A stretch of 64,000 bases of DNA from Planctomycetaceae bacterium (GTDB taxonomy: Bacteria; Planctomycetota; Planctomycetia; Planctomycetales; Planctomycetaceae), in assembly GCA_041398785.1 (NCBI GenBank), contig JAWKUA010000001.1, forward strand, positions 62,001 to 126,000, given 5' to 3'. This document shows positions 53,744 to 62,674 of this stretch, piece after piece (the first letter of the stretch is position 1; the number at the start of each line of letters is the position of its first letter). The notes below the pieces were generated by a model. It was not told the DNA's origin, ran no database searches, and saw nothing but the letters and a program-made list of their open reading frames with translations. The translations under genes and the position numbers were made by a program.

Positions 53744-54334
53744 CTATCGAAGCGGCAGTCGCGCGAACGCGGTCTGGATTTCCAGTGGCGAATAACCGGT
53801 CTCACCCAGTTCGAACGCTTTCTTCACCGATCGGTCCAGCAGCACAATCAGTCCATAGATAAACAACGCCAGAGCTGTGGGGAAACAGTAGCATGTCAGA
53901 ATCGTTCCCAGGCCAAGACTCAGAGTCACAATCCCCAGGACTCGGCCGCGATGGCGGTGAATCCGAAATCCGCTGAACAGAGTCAGCAGGCCCAGCAGCA
54001 GCAGTGCTCCGCCGCCGACACCGTAAACGGCCATCATGATTTGTCCGAGTTGTTCCGGGGGCAGTTGGTTGGGATTATTCTGCAGCGCGGGATTGTTCAT
54101 CATCTGTTCCTGCAGGATCCTGGGAAACACGAATGCCATGACGACGCCCCCGATGCCACACAGAATCCAGAGTGCTCCCTGCACGATCATCAGGATACCG
54201 ACCGTTGAAATCTGACTGACCTTGCCGCGCTGCTGGCCGTCCGGCAGTTCGATGTCGGTCGGAGTCCGCAGTGACGGGTCTTCGCTGGCATAGGGATTCG
54301 CGGGGTACTCGGGAAACGGATTGTCATGCGACAT
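53744..54334 (-). CDS. Four-segment membrane protein, unknown function
   Basis: 196 residues. A Pro/Asn-rich cytoplasmic N-terminus (NPFPEYPANPYASEDP) precedes hydrophobic segments at about 46-68, 103-122, 131-155 and 151-168 (STVGILMIVQGALWILCGIG; AVYGVGGGALLLLGLLTLFS; VLGIVTLSLGLGTILTCYCF). A Gln/Asn/Pro-rich loop lies between the first two. The pattern resembles DUF4064-like small membrane proteins, but I am not certain. It shares orientation with the small lipoprotein upstream. Confidence 0.75.
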   Translation of the reverse strand: MSHDNPFPEYPANPYASEDPSLRTPTDIELPDGQQRGKVSQISTVGILMIVQGALWILCGIGGVVMAFVFPRILQEQMMNNPALQNNPNQLPPEQLGQIMMAVYGVGGGALLLLGLLTLFSGFRIHRHRGRVLGIVTLSLGLGTILTCYCFPTALALFIYGLIVLLDRSVKKAFELGETGYSPLEIQTAFARLPLR

Positions 54335-54534
54335 GGCACGCAGACCTTCATTCGAAGTTGAGGCTGATCAAACAAACGACGCGCAAAAAAACAAAGCCGG
54401 CAACACTCGTTAGACGCGTGTCACCGACTCTGGGAAGGAGGATCCGGGCTCGCCGTCCGAGAAACGGATGCGGCGGGCCGATTTTCCATTCAGCCGAACG
54501 AAGCGGACGGCTGCACTGATAAAAAAAACTTCTG

Positions 54535-54705
54535 CTATTCGGCGGACTTGTCGGTATCGCTGCCAGAGGCGGCACCTGCGGCTGCGTCTGTCTTGGGTGT
54601 TTCTTTCTTGGCTTCATCACCACATCCGACACAAACGCCCAACAGCAGAGCGGCTGCGATGAACGCCGATGGCGCGCCGGTCAGCAGATTCTTCAGCATC
54701 GTCAT
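54535..54705 (-). CDS. Small lipoprotein
   Basis: 56 residues from ATG at 54705, with GGAG 8 bases upstream. The signal MTMLKNLLTGAPSAFIAAAL runs into the lipobox LLGVCVGC, with the lipidated cysteine at about residue 28. The remaining 28 residues are charged and low complexity (GDEAKKETPKTDAAAG). Such short planctomycete lipoproteins are common and have no known function. Confidence 0.65.
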   Translation of the reverse strand: MTMLKNLLTGAPSAFIAAALLLGVCVGCGDEAKKETPKTDAAAGAASGSDTDKSAE

Positions 54706-55245
54706 TTCATTTACTCCACAGAATTTGATTTCAGCGGCAATTGGGAACCCGTCACCCCCCATCAACAGCCGTTGCCGTGATTGAAGCGACGCCAAGACTT
54801 TGGCCGATCGCTATTCACTTTGCAAGCAGGTGGGTGAAATCCCGGTTGGAAAATCGCAACACCGCGCCCCAAACCGTTGTATCGAAACAGGATGGGCGCA
54901 TGGGTGTACACGTCGTCACAATCGGACGCCAGCAGTCATCGACTCTGCAAAGCTTTGTCAGAATTCGTCTTACGTCAATGATTGGCCCGCCGGCGCGCCC
55001 GCGGATCACCGCGAATCCCGTTTTTTGATCCTCAACCTGCCTGCCAGCCCCGACTTATGTTGTTCACCTGTTTTTCCGCTCCCGCGACCGTAGCATGTCG
55101 GCATCGACGGGACTCGACAGCGTGATGTCGGTCCCCGGCAATCCAGGGAAGGTGACCGTTTCAGCGACTGTCATGTTCTGCGACTGTCACGTTGTCGGCA
55201 GTCGCCTGGCCAGACAGCGACAAGCCTCCCCCGGCAGGTACTTCC
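54706..55245. other. Intergenic region between divergent genes
   Basis: About 540 bases; open frames are short and Arg/Ser-rich. No RNA or repeat was recognised. Confidence 0.4.
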
Positions 55246-55899
55246 ATGAGTCGAGATCGGCGCCGAATTACGAGCAGCAGCAGGCGGGACACGCGTCGAG
55301 CGATCTCCGGGCGGCGCTCGTCCGCGCGGCCCGGGTCCGCTCACAAGCGCCGCGGACTGGGACTTGCGGAAGGGCGCCCGTTCGACGCTCCGGAAGTCTG
55401 GCACGAACCTCGCGGCGACGGTCAGCTTCGTTTCACCGTGCAGCCCGCCGGCAAGGGGTACGTCCATCCGGTGACGATTGAAGAAGTCGCCGAACGAATC
55501 TCAAAGCTGCCCGAAGAATTTCAAGCGGGCGTTGAGTCCGTGCAGTTCAGCCGCATCACGCGAAAGCGAAAGCTGTTTCCGTGCTATGGATTGCAGTGGG
55601 GAACCGCCGTCTATCTGTATCCCATCGAAGACAGCCTGGAAGAACTGTACGGTCGGGCTCCCAGTCCCGAGCAGCGGATCGAAACAGAAATGTTTGGCGG
55701 GCGATGGGTGAAGGATGGCAAGTGCTGGTGGCTGATCTGGAACGAACATACAATTCGTGATTACTACCTGAACAACGTCCTGATCCACGAGATCGGACAC
55801 ATCAACGATTCCCGCAACACTCGCTTCGTAGACCGCGAGCGATACGCAAACTGGTTTGCGATCGAATACGGCTATCGAGCTTCGCGGGGTCTGCTTTGA
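55246..55899 (+). CDS. HExxH protein (putative zincin), unknown substrate
   Basis: 217 residues from ATG at 55246 (AGGT a few bases upstream); an earlier start at 55192 would add an unlikely Pro-rich end. The first 50 residues are Arg/Ser-rich and probably disordered. The ordered part includes RFTVQPAGKGYVHPVTIEEV and QFSRITRKRKLFPCYGLQWG. A zinc-protease-like motif LIHEIGHIND (H181, E182, H185) is followed by YANWFAIEYG, which could supply the third ligand. There is no signal peptide. It could be a cytoplasmic metallopeptidase, or a planctomycete protein with a structural zinc site; I do not recognise the family. Confidence 0.75.
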   Translation: MSRDRRRITSSSRRDTRRAISGRRSSARPGSAHKRRGLGLAEGRPFDAPEVWHEPRGDGQLRFTVQPAGKGYVHPVTIEEVAERISKLPEEFQAGVESVQFSRITRKRKLFPCYGLQWGTAVYLYPIEDSLEELYGRAPSPEQRIETEMFGGRWVKDGKCWWLIWNEHTIRDYYLNNVLIHEIGHINDSRNTRFVDRERYANWFAIEYGYRASRGLL

Positions 55900-55990
55900 T
55901 GACTGGAAATGACGTGCTTCGGGCAGTTCGGATCAATGCTGGAGAGTTGCCGGTTGCTGAGCCAGGATCGGCTGGACCACTGATCATCCC

Positions 55991-57136
55991 GTGCCGATCG
56001 CGTCAGATGCCATGCCGATACTGATTCCCTGCAAACAGTGTTCAAAGACGTTGCAGGTTCCGGATTCCGTCGCGGGCCGGAAGATTCGCTGTCCGGTGTG
56101 CAGCAGCGTACTGCAGGTTCCGGCCGGTGATTCGCAGTCCGCGGCTGCGACGACGAGGGATTCCGGTCAGAAAAGTCCGCCGCGAAAGCCGCAACCCGAA
56201 CCGCCGGCGGCGCGGCAGAGGAGCACGCCTGAACGTCCGGCTGCGAGAGCACGACGATCACCGCCCCCAGCGTCAACCGGTCGGGGACGATCGCGGCCCG
56301 TGGAACGAACGCGACGGCCCTCACGTCGGCCCCCGGTTCCCGAGATCGATGACTTCGACGATGATTTTGCAGCGGAAGACGAAGCGGATTCCCCCTACGA
56401 AAACTACGAAGATCTGAACCCCTACGCGGCTCCGGTCGAGCGAACCGTCCCGCGCCGCCGCTCGCGCAGCAGGTCGGGCGACGCGGCAGGGTTGAGAATC
56501 GCGGGCACGGGAATGCTGATCCAGGTCTGGTCAGTTGCCGCAATCATCATTGCTGTGGGAATGCTGGCACTGTTTTCCATGGTTGCCGCCGGAGCCGGAA
56601 TGCGCGGCAGTGGTGCGGCCGCAACAATCGGTGTCACGGTCATCGGAGTCGGAGTTGTGATTCTCGCCGCCGCAGTTGCGATGTTTGCGGGGGAAGTCAT
56701 GTGTCTGTGGACTCCGGAGTCCACGGGGGCGAAGCCGCTGATCATCGCATCGGTTTCGCTGGGAGTCGTGAACCTGCTGGGCGGCCTTGGACGGTTTATG
56801 GGCGAAGCGGGCCTCGTTCTGGTCATCATCGGCGCCTTGGCCGGATTCGCGCGATTTTTCTGCTTCGAGCTGTTCCTGCGAAAAGTAGCGCAGCACGTGC
56901 GACGCGACGACCTGGCGTCGCAGGCGATGATCATTCTGGTGGGGCTGCCGTCATCCGGCGTCCTGATTGTGCTCACAAGCCTGATCATGCCGGGATTGCG
57001 CGGCGCCGGAAGCGCCGGCGGCGTGATCGCAATTCTGTTCGCGCTGGTGGGTTTCGCCTGCGTGATCGCCATGCTGGTGTTTTCCGTGATGCACATCTTT
57101 CTGCTGGCTCGGCTTGGCAGCGAATTGCGCAAGTAG
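55991..57136 (+). CDS. Zn-ribbon multi-pass membrane protein
   Basis: 381 residues from GTG 55991, or 374 from ATG 56012. The N-terminus is a Zn-ribbon (IPCKQCSKTLQVPDSVAGRK then IRCPVCSSVLQVP), also seen at the start of the kinase-cytochrome protein. A Pro/Arg-rich linker (about 50-165) precedes hydrophobic segments near 178-200, 208-236, 250-275, 268-292, 310-330 and 345-372. It may anchor or recruit partners through the ribbon. It precedes the WXG100-like cluster by about 330 bases on the same strand; whether it belongs to it is unknown. Confidence 0.75.
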   Translation: MPIASDAMPILIPCKQCSKTLQVPDSVAGRKIRCPVCSSVLQVPAGDSQSAAATTRDSGQKSPPRKPQPEPPAARQRSTPERPAARARRSPPPASTGRGRSRPVERTRRPSRRPPVPEIDDFDDDFAAEDEADSPYENYEDLNPYAAPVERTVPRRRSRSRSGDAAGLRIAGTGMLIQVWSVAAIIIAVGMLALFSMVAAGAGMRGSGAAATIGVTVIGVGVVILAAAVAMFAGEVMCLWTPESTGAKPLIIASVSLGVVNLLGGLGRFMGEAGLVLVIIGALAGFARFFCFELFLRKVAQHVRRDDLASQAMIILVGLPSSGVLIVLTSLIMPGLRGAGSAGGVIAILFALVGFACVIAMLVFSVMHIFLLARLGSELRK

Positions 57137-57467
57137 TCGTGCTTTCGGCACGGGTACGCACGGCTGCAGCAGACACTTGTCGCGCGCGGCACGATTTGTC
57201 AGCCCCCGTCTGTGTTTTCGCACCGGGAATATGAAAAGCCGGCAATTTGTGAGATCGTGCCACGTACGATGAAGGCCGAGTCGCGTTTATCAGGGCAGAT
57301 ACACGCAAAATCGTCACTCGCGAAGGCATGCGGCGGTGACCGGGATCCGCCGCGAGATTCACGAACGCACCGAAAAGTCGGCACGGTTCGGTGGGCGACT
57401 CCCGACACGGCTCATCGCTGGATGTTTCCGGAATCCCGCCCCGCGATCCTTTCCCGAAAGCTCAGTC
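57137..57467. other. Region upstream of the WXG100-like cluster
   Basis: No gene recognised. It should hold the cluster's promoter. An open frame leads into the WXG100-like gene but its upstream part is unlike the family. Confidence 0.4.
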
Positions 57468-57740
57468 ATGACTCAGGCCATCGTTGATCCCGCCGAACTG
57501 CGACGCTTCGCTCAGACCTTGCGGCGCTTCAATGAAGAAATCAATGAACGATCAGCGGTGATCGCCGGGCAGTTGAATTCGCTCGGCCAGACGTGGCGCG
57601 ATCAGGAGCACATCAAGTTTTCCGAAGACTTCGCCGGCAACATGAAAGCTCTGGGACGATTCGTCGAAAGCAACGAAACCTACATTCCGTACCTGCTGCG
57701 AAAGGCTCAGTTGATCGAAGAGTACCTGCAACAGGGATGA
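57468..57740 (+). CDS. WXG100-like small helical protein (W-x-D type)
   Basis: 90 residues from ATG at 57468; a longer frame starts at 57336 but its N-terminus is not conserved-looking. It is nearly all helical: helix 1 about 8-37 (ELRRFAQTLRRFNEEINERS), a turn with TWRDQEHIKF (W43-R44-D45), helix 2 about 48-88. WXG100 proteins of type VII secretion systems are about 100 residues, two antiparallel helices joined by W-x-G. Here glycine is replaced by aspartate, as in some non-actinobacterial relatives. The gene begins a four-gene unit ending in an FtsK/EccC-like ATPase. It is a candidate exported substrate or chaperone partner. Confidence 0.8.
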   Translation: MTQAIVDPAELRRFAQTLRRFNEEINERSAVIAGQLNSLGQTWRDQEHIKFSEDFAGNMKALGRFVESNETYIPYLLRKAQLIEEYLQQG

Positions 57741-57786
57741 CCTGCCCGGATGAGAACTGAACACTAAACGCTGAAAACTGCCCTCC

Positions 57787-58359
57787 ATGTCCCAATCCGC
57801 GCACGTTCGATCACTTGATTCCGTCCGGCAGTTCACGGCCGCCGTGGCCATGTTTCAGGAAGAAGCCCGGCTGTGCGTGTCGTCTCTGGAAATGCAGTTG
57901 CAGCGGATCCTGGGCTGGCTGGAACGGGATCGTCCTGCATTCTGGAAGCGCGAAATCGAAGTCTGTTATCGCAACATTTCGGAAGCTCGCGTGCGACTGC
58001 ACCAGTGCCAGATGAGGCGGCATGGAGACTTCAAGCCGACCTGTTACGAAGAGAAGAAGGATCTGGAGCGGGTGAAGAAGGAAATGGAGTTCGCTCAGAA
58101 GCAGATCCCGGTCGTTAAGCACTGGAACATGGCGGCTTTGCACGAAGCGAACGAATATCGCGGCCGGTCGTCCCAGATGACTCAACTGATCGAACGCGAC
58201 CTGCCGCGGCTGCTGGGGCTGCTGCATCACGCAATCGATCGTCTGGAAGCCTACGGCGACGTCGCGGCACCGGTCGTCGAACGGCGGTCCGCCAGCGACC
58301 CGGTTCCGCAGCCGGAATCGCCTGATCCACCTGAAAAGACCGATGAGGCAGATCCATGA
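57787..58359 (+). CDS. Coiled-coil protein of the WXG100-like cluster
   Basis: 190 residues, helical throughout with heptad-like stretches (FTAAVAMFQEEARLCVSSLE, YEEKKDLERVKKEMEFAQKQ). A WLERDRPAFWKREIEVCYRN block has two tryptophans near residues 39 and 48. The last 35 residues are Pro/Asp/Glu-rich and disordered. There is no signal or membrane segment. Its stop overlaps the next gene's ATG by 4 bases, and it lies 46 bases after the WXG100-like gene, so all are one operon. It could be a larger substrate or an adaptor of the secretion ATPase. I do not recognise the family. Confidence 0.8.
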   Translation: MSQSAHVRSLDSVRQFTAAVAMFQEEARLCVSSLEMQLQRILGWLERDRPAFWKREIEVCYRNISEARVRLHQCQMRRHGDFKPTCYEEKKDLERVKKEMEFAQKQIPVVKHWNMAALHEANEYRGRSSQMTQLIERDLPRLLGLLHHAIDRLEAYGDVAAPVVERRSASDPVPQPESPDPPEKTDEADP

Positions 58360-58604
58360 GACGTGCAGATTTTCTATCGCCGGCCGCTCGGCTGCAGGAT
58401 GCCATGAAACGGCTGGAACAGCAGTGGCTGGAAACTCGTGAGGAATGGAACGACCCGGTCAGCCAGCGCGTGGAAGACGAATTTCTGGTGCCGCTGCACG
58501 GACAGGTGCAGGCCATGCTGGATACGGTCAACAAACTATCCGGAGTCATGGCGAAGGCCGAACGTGAGTGTTCCCATCCCAGGGAACTGAGCCAGTATCT
58601 GTGA
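58356..58604 (+). CDS. Second small helical W-x-D protein of the cluster
   Basis: 82 residues, helical. WNDPVSQRVEDEF (W31, D33) lines up with WRDQEHIKFSEDF of the first small protein: Trp, Asp two on, then acidic residues and Phe at the same spacing. The two may form a heterodimer as EsxA/EsxB do. Helix 1 is SPAARLQDAMKRLEQQWLET and helix 2 runs LVPLHGQVQAMLDTVNKLSG. The gene overlaps the coiled-coil gene by 4 bases and precedes the FtsK-like ATPase by 53 bases. Confidence 0.78.
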   Translation: MRRADFLSPAARLQDAMKRLEQQWLETREEWNDPVSQRVEDEFLVPLHGQVQAMLDTVNKLSGVMAKAERECSHPRELSQYL

Positions 58605-58657
58605 CGCCGGCAGCGCTGCCTGTGGACTTTTGACGATCCATCGCCAGAGGGATTCCC

Positions 58658-61600
58658 ATGTCATCCGACATCACGATCAACAACCAGATCGCTCAACTGA
58701 CGAATCTCAGCCAGCACTGCCAGGCGCTGAAGGATCGGCTGGCAGAGCTGCGGAATCAGATGGAGGATGTTGCTCAGCAGCGCGACGAAGAACTGGCGAT
58801 GCTGAACCGTCAGAATGAGTCGTTTCTGGAAACCGAACTGCACCGCATCTACACCCACGCGCGGGAACAGCAGGACAATCTGGACGTCGATCTCAAGTCG
58901 CGGCGAAGTGCGATCGTGGAACAGAAGGATCGCAGGATTGCGGAACTGCAGCAGGATCTTGCCACTCAGGTCGGACAACTTGAAGAACGCCGCAACAGCG
59001 AAACGTGGGTTCTGCAGACCGTTCTCGACGAAAACACCGACGACAGTCCGGTGTCCGAATATGAGCGTGAGGTGGACGCTTATGCGACACAGACCGCGTT
59101 TCTGGACGACCGGTTTGAAAGCCTGCGACTGCAGATTCAGCAGACGTCGGAGTATCTGGCCGAATGTCACAGCTCCGTCGATCTGCAGTCGCCGCCTCCA
59201 CAAGTCGAAGAGGTTCGTTCGCGCGCGAAGCTGCAGGAGATGGTAATTACAGCCAGCGATCAGGCGCTGGCCGAAGCCGGACTGCTGGAAAAGCTGAAAC
59301 TTCCGCACTGGATTCGCGGAGGTCGTCTTTGGGGCGGCTGTGCTCTGACGTTCATCCTGGTGCTGGTTCCGGTGCTGGCGTCGCGGGCCGATCTGCGAGC
59401 GTTCATCAATCCGGAACTGACGAGTCCTGACTGGCAGTGGCTGGGCGTTTCCTCATTGATTGCGGCAACTGCGGCGGCGCTTTCAGCCACGGTGCTGGTG
59501 GTCATGGTGCAGAGCCGATTGCGCAGCGGGTTCGATGCCATGCAGCAGCACGTCAGCAACGCGGAAGCCGCGCGTCTGAAATGGCAGCAGCGCAGCGAAA
59601 AGGAAATCGACCGCATGGAACGCGTCGCCGAAGAGTGGCGGCAGCAGGTGGAAGCCAGCCGTCTGAAACATACCGAACGAGTCCAGCAGCAGACGGACCT
59701 GCAGATCTCCGGCGTGCGTTCCGAAACGGCTCACACCATCGCTGGTATTCGTGACGAATGCGACCGGCTGCAGCAGCAACTGGATGAAGAACAACGTTCA
59801 ATGTCGCAGGCCACACAAACCTGGCTGGAACGCGAAGATGCTCGAGTCCGCGCCGTCGCGGCCGAACAGACTCGCTCGACTATAGCCGCGTGCGAACAGC
59901 GGTTTAACCGCGCGGTCGCCGAGTTGCGGAACAAGTCGAGAGAAACCGTGGACCGCTGGAAAGAGTGTCTGTCGCAAATGCGCGGGATTGCTCGCGATTC
60001 CGCTGCCAGCGCGGCGGAAACACGCCGCTGGCCGGATCTGCAGCACGTGTGGGATGCTCCGACAAGAATGCCGTCGTACCTGTCCGTCGCCGATCTGCTG
60101 GTGACTGTTCCCAAGCCTCCCGACGACAGTCAGCAGGACTCCGCGGCCAACCTTTGCGTCGAACTGCCGGCGGTGCTGCGGTTTCCCGCGGACACATCGA
60201 TCCTGGTGGAACACGATTCCGTCGGCCGCGAAACAGCGATCAGCTTCATTCGCGCTCAGATTCTGAAGCTGCTGACGGTGATTCCTCCCGGACGCATTCG
60301 CCTGACACTGATCGATCCCGTGGGACTCGGCCAGAGCTTTTCCGCGATGATGCACCTGGCGGACTTCGACGAACTGCTGATTCACAGCCGCATCTGGACC
60401 GACGGCACTCAGATTCGCGAGCAGTTGCAGAAAGTCACGGAACACATGGAGAACGTGTTTCAGACGTATCTTCGCAGTGAATTCCAGACGATCGAGGAGT
60501 ACAACGCATCCGCCGGCGAAGTAGCCGAACCTTACCACTTCGTTGTCATCGCCGGTTTCCCGACTGCGTTTGCGGAAGAGTCGGCGCGGCATCTGTCATC
60601 GATTCTGACCAGCGGGCCTCGCTGCGGAGTTCACGCGCTGATCGCGTCAAATCCCGCAATGGCAACTCCGCCTTCCTTTGACCCTGACGATCTGAAGAAC
60701 CACTGCGTTCGGTTCCGGGTGACTGACGGAACGGTGCAGCCCCATGCTGCTCTTCCCGAATCGATCCTGTTTGAAGCCTATCCGGAGCCTGCCGCCGAGA
60801 AATATGTGAAGCTGGTTCGAATGGTGGGCGAAGCGTCAAAGGACGCCCGGCGCGTCGAAGTGTCATTCACTCGCATCGCGCCTCGAAACGACGAGATCTG
60901 GTCTCACTCAACCGCGGACGGCATCGACCTGCCGATCGGTCGCGCGGGAGCCGCCCGGCTGCAGTTCATGCGACTCGGCCGCGGTACGTCCCAGCACGCT
61001 CTGGTGGCCGGAAAAACGGGGTCCGGCAAATCGACGCTGCTGCACATTCTGATCACCAATCTGGCGCTGCATTACAGTCCGGACGAAATTCAGTTCTACC
61101 TGATCGACTTCAAGAAGGGTGTCGAATTCCGCAGCTACGCGGCCCATCGACTACCGCACGCGCGCGTTGTCGCGATTGAAAGCGACCGCGAATTCGGACT
61201 CAGCGTGCTGGAGCGGCTGGACGAAGTCCTGCAGGAACGCGGCGATCTGTTTCGGTCGCGCGGCGTGCAGGATGTGCCCGCGTTTCGCGAACAGTTTCCG
61301 TCCGAATCGATGCCGCGGCTGTTGCTGCTGATCGATGAGTTTCAGGAATTCTTTGTCGCCGAAGACCGCGTGTCGTCGCGGGCATCGCTGCTGCTGGACC
61401 GGCTGATTCGCCAGGGACGCGCGTTCGGAATTCACGTGCTGCTGGGTTCGCAGACGCTGGGCGGTGCGTACTCGCTGGCGCGCAGCACGCTGGGGCAGGT
61501 GGCTGTTCGCATCGCGCTGCAGTGCAGCGAAAGCGACGCTCATCTGATTCTGAGCGAAGATAACAGCGCGGCCAGGCTGCTGACTCGGCCGGGCGAAGCG

Positions 61601-62674
61601 ATTTACAACGATGCCAACGGTCTGTTGGAAGGCAACCACCCGTTTCAGATCGCCTGGCTGGACGAAGCCCGGCGCGAAGAAGCCATTCGCACGATGCTGG
61701 CCCTGCATCCGGAGCAACACGGCGACTACTCGATGGTGGTCTTCGAAGGCAACGTTCCGCCGACGGTGGAACTGTGCGGACCACTGAATGCTCAACTGTC
61801 CGGCGGTGATGACGCAACGCGACATCCCTCCGACGAAGTTCGCATCTGGCTGGGCGAACCCGTGGCCATTGCGGCTCCGACTCGAATCGACCTGCGGCGA
61901 GCCAGCGGGCAGAACGTGCTGATTGTCGGTCAGGACGAAAGCATGGCCGACAGCATTCTGGGCCTCGCGGCGCTAAGCGTCTGTGTGCCGCCGCGTCCGA
62001 AGGGTTCCGATCCAACCAGCGAACCCAAGGTCGTGTTGCTGCGGTCGGACAGAGATACCGAGGCTCGCCGGCGGTTTGACGATGTCGCCGGGTATCTGCC
62101 ATCGACTCGTTTCGAAGCGCACTCCGCGGCGGATTGCAAAACGGTGGTGGAAGCGGTTCTGGCGGAAGTCACTCGGCGGGAAAGTGATTCTGAACTCGCC
62201 AGCGGAGCCGAATTGCTGCTGGTCATTCGAGATATCGGGCAGTTCCGCGACCTTCGCCGCGACGAAGATGACTTCGGCATGAGCGGGTTTGGCGAAGCGA
62301 AGCCGGCAACCGTTTCCGGCATGTTCGGCGACATCATCAAACGCGGTCCGCTGGTGGGAGTCCACGTCATCGTTTGGACGGACACGTTCAGCAACGCCAT
62401 GCGCTGGCTGTCGAATTCCCTGCTTCGGGAATTTGAGGACCGCATCGCGTTCCGCATGAATCAGACGGATTCGGCCAGTCTGGTGGATACTCCCGTGGCG
62501 TCGACTCTGGGACCGGGGCGAGCCGTGCTGTACCGCGATCAAACTGGAACGATCGAAAAGTTCCGGCCGTTCGCGTGGCCGACTGCAAACTGGCTGACGT
62601 CGCTGAACCGGAATTCATCGGCCGGACAAACAGAACTGGGCGGATTTGATATCGATTCGCTGAAGATCGAATAG
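58658..62674 (+). CDS. Membrane-anchored FtsK/SpoIIIE (EccC/EssC-like) ATPase
   Basis: 1338 residues from ATG at 58658, with AGAGGGA about 8 bases upstream. N-terminal coiled coil (about 8-130); two membrane segments (about 225-245 and 260-287); a second coiled coil (about 290-440); then three FtsK-like modules. Module 1 (about 490-700) has a degenerate P-loop (LVEHDSVGRE, about 513-522). Module 2 has Walker A GKTGSGKST at 785-793 and Walker B LLLLIDEFQEF near 888-898. Module 3 has a degenerate P-loop (VLIVGQDESMA, about 1087-1097). Three tandem modules with a membrane anchor are the layout of type VII secretion motors (EccC/EssC). FtsK-type DNA translocases have one module. It is encoded with WXG100-like proteins, supporting a secretion role. 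Confidence 0.9.
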   Translation: MSSDITINNQIAQLTNLSQHCQALKDRLAELRNQMEDVAQQRDEELAMLNRQNESFLETELHRIYTHAREQQDNLDVDLKSRRSAIVEQKDRRIAELQQDLATQVGQLEERRNSETWVLQTVLDENTDDSPVSEYEREVDAYATQTAFLDDRFESLRLQIQQTSEYLAECHSSVDLQSPPPQVEEVRSRAKLQEMVITASDQALAEAGLLEKLKLPHWIRGGRLWGGCALTFILVLVPVLASRADLRAFINPELTSPDWQWLGVSSLIAATAAALSATVLVVMVQSRLRSGFDAMQQHVSNAEAARLKWQQRSEKEIDRMERVAEEWRQQVEASRLKHTERVQQQTDLQISGVRSETAHTIAGIRDECDRLQQQLDEEQRSMSQATQTWLEREDARVRAVAAEQTRSTIAACEQRFNRAVAELRNKSRETVDRWKECLSQMRGIARDSAASAAETRRWPDLQHVWDAPTRMPSYLSVADLLVTVPKPPDDSQQDSAANLCVELPAVLRFPADTSILVEHDSVGRETAISFIRAQILKLLTVIPPGRIRLTLIDPVGLGQSFSAMMHLADFDELLIHSRIWTDGTQIREQLQKVTEHMENVFQTYLRSEFQTIEEYNASAGEVAEPYHFVVIAGFPTAFAEESARHLSSILTSGPRCGVHALIASNPAMATPPSFDPDDLKNHCVRFRVTDGTVQPHAALPESILFEAYPEPAAEKYVKLVRMVGEASKDARRVEVSFTRIAPRNDEIWSHSTADGIDLPIGRAGAARLQFMRLGRGTSQHALVAGKTGSGKSTLLHILITNLALHYSPDEIQFYLIDFKKGVEFRSYAAHRLPHARVVAIESDREFGLSVLERLDEVLQERGDLFRSRGVQDVPAFREQFPSESMPRLLLLIDEFQEFFVAEDRVSSRASLLLDRLIRQGRAFGIHVLLGSQTLGGAYSLARSTLGQVAVRIALQCSESDAHLILSEDNSAARLLTRPGEAIYNDANGLLEGNHPFQIAWLDEARREEAIRTMLALHPEQHGDYSMVVFEGNVPPTVELCGPLNAQLSGGDDATRHPSDEVRIWLGEPVAIAAPTRIDLRRASGQNVLIVGQDESMADSILGLAALSVCVPPRPKGSDPTSEPKVVLLRSDRDTEARRRFDDVAGYLPSTRFEAHSAADCKTVVEAVLAEVTRRESDSELASGAELLLVIRDIGQFRDLRRDEDDFGMSGFGEAKPATVSGMFGDIIKRGPLVGVHVIVWTDTFSNAMRWLSNSLLREFEDRIAFRMNQTDSASLVDTPVASTLGPGRAVLYRDQTGTIEKFRPFAWPTANWLTSLNRNSSAGQTELGGFDIDSLKIE

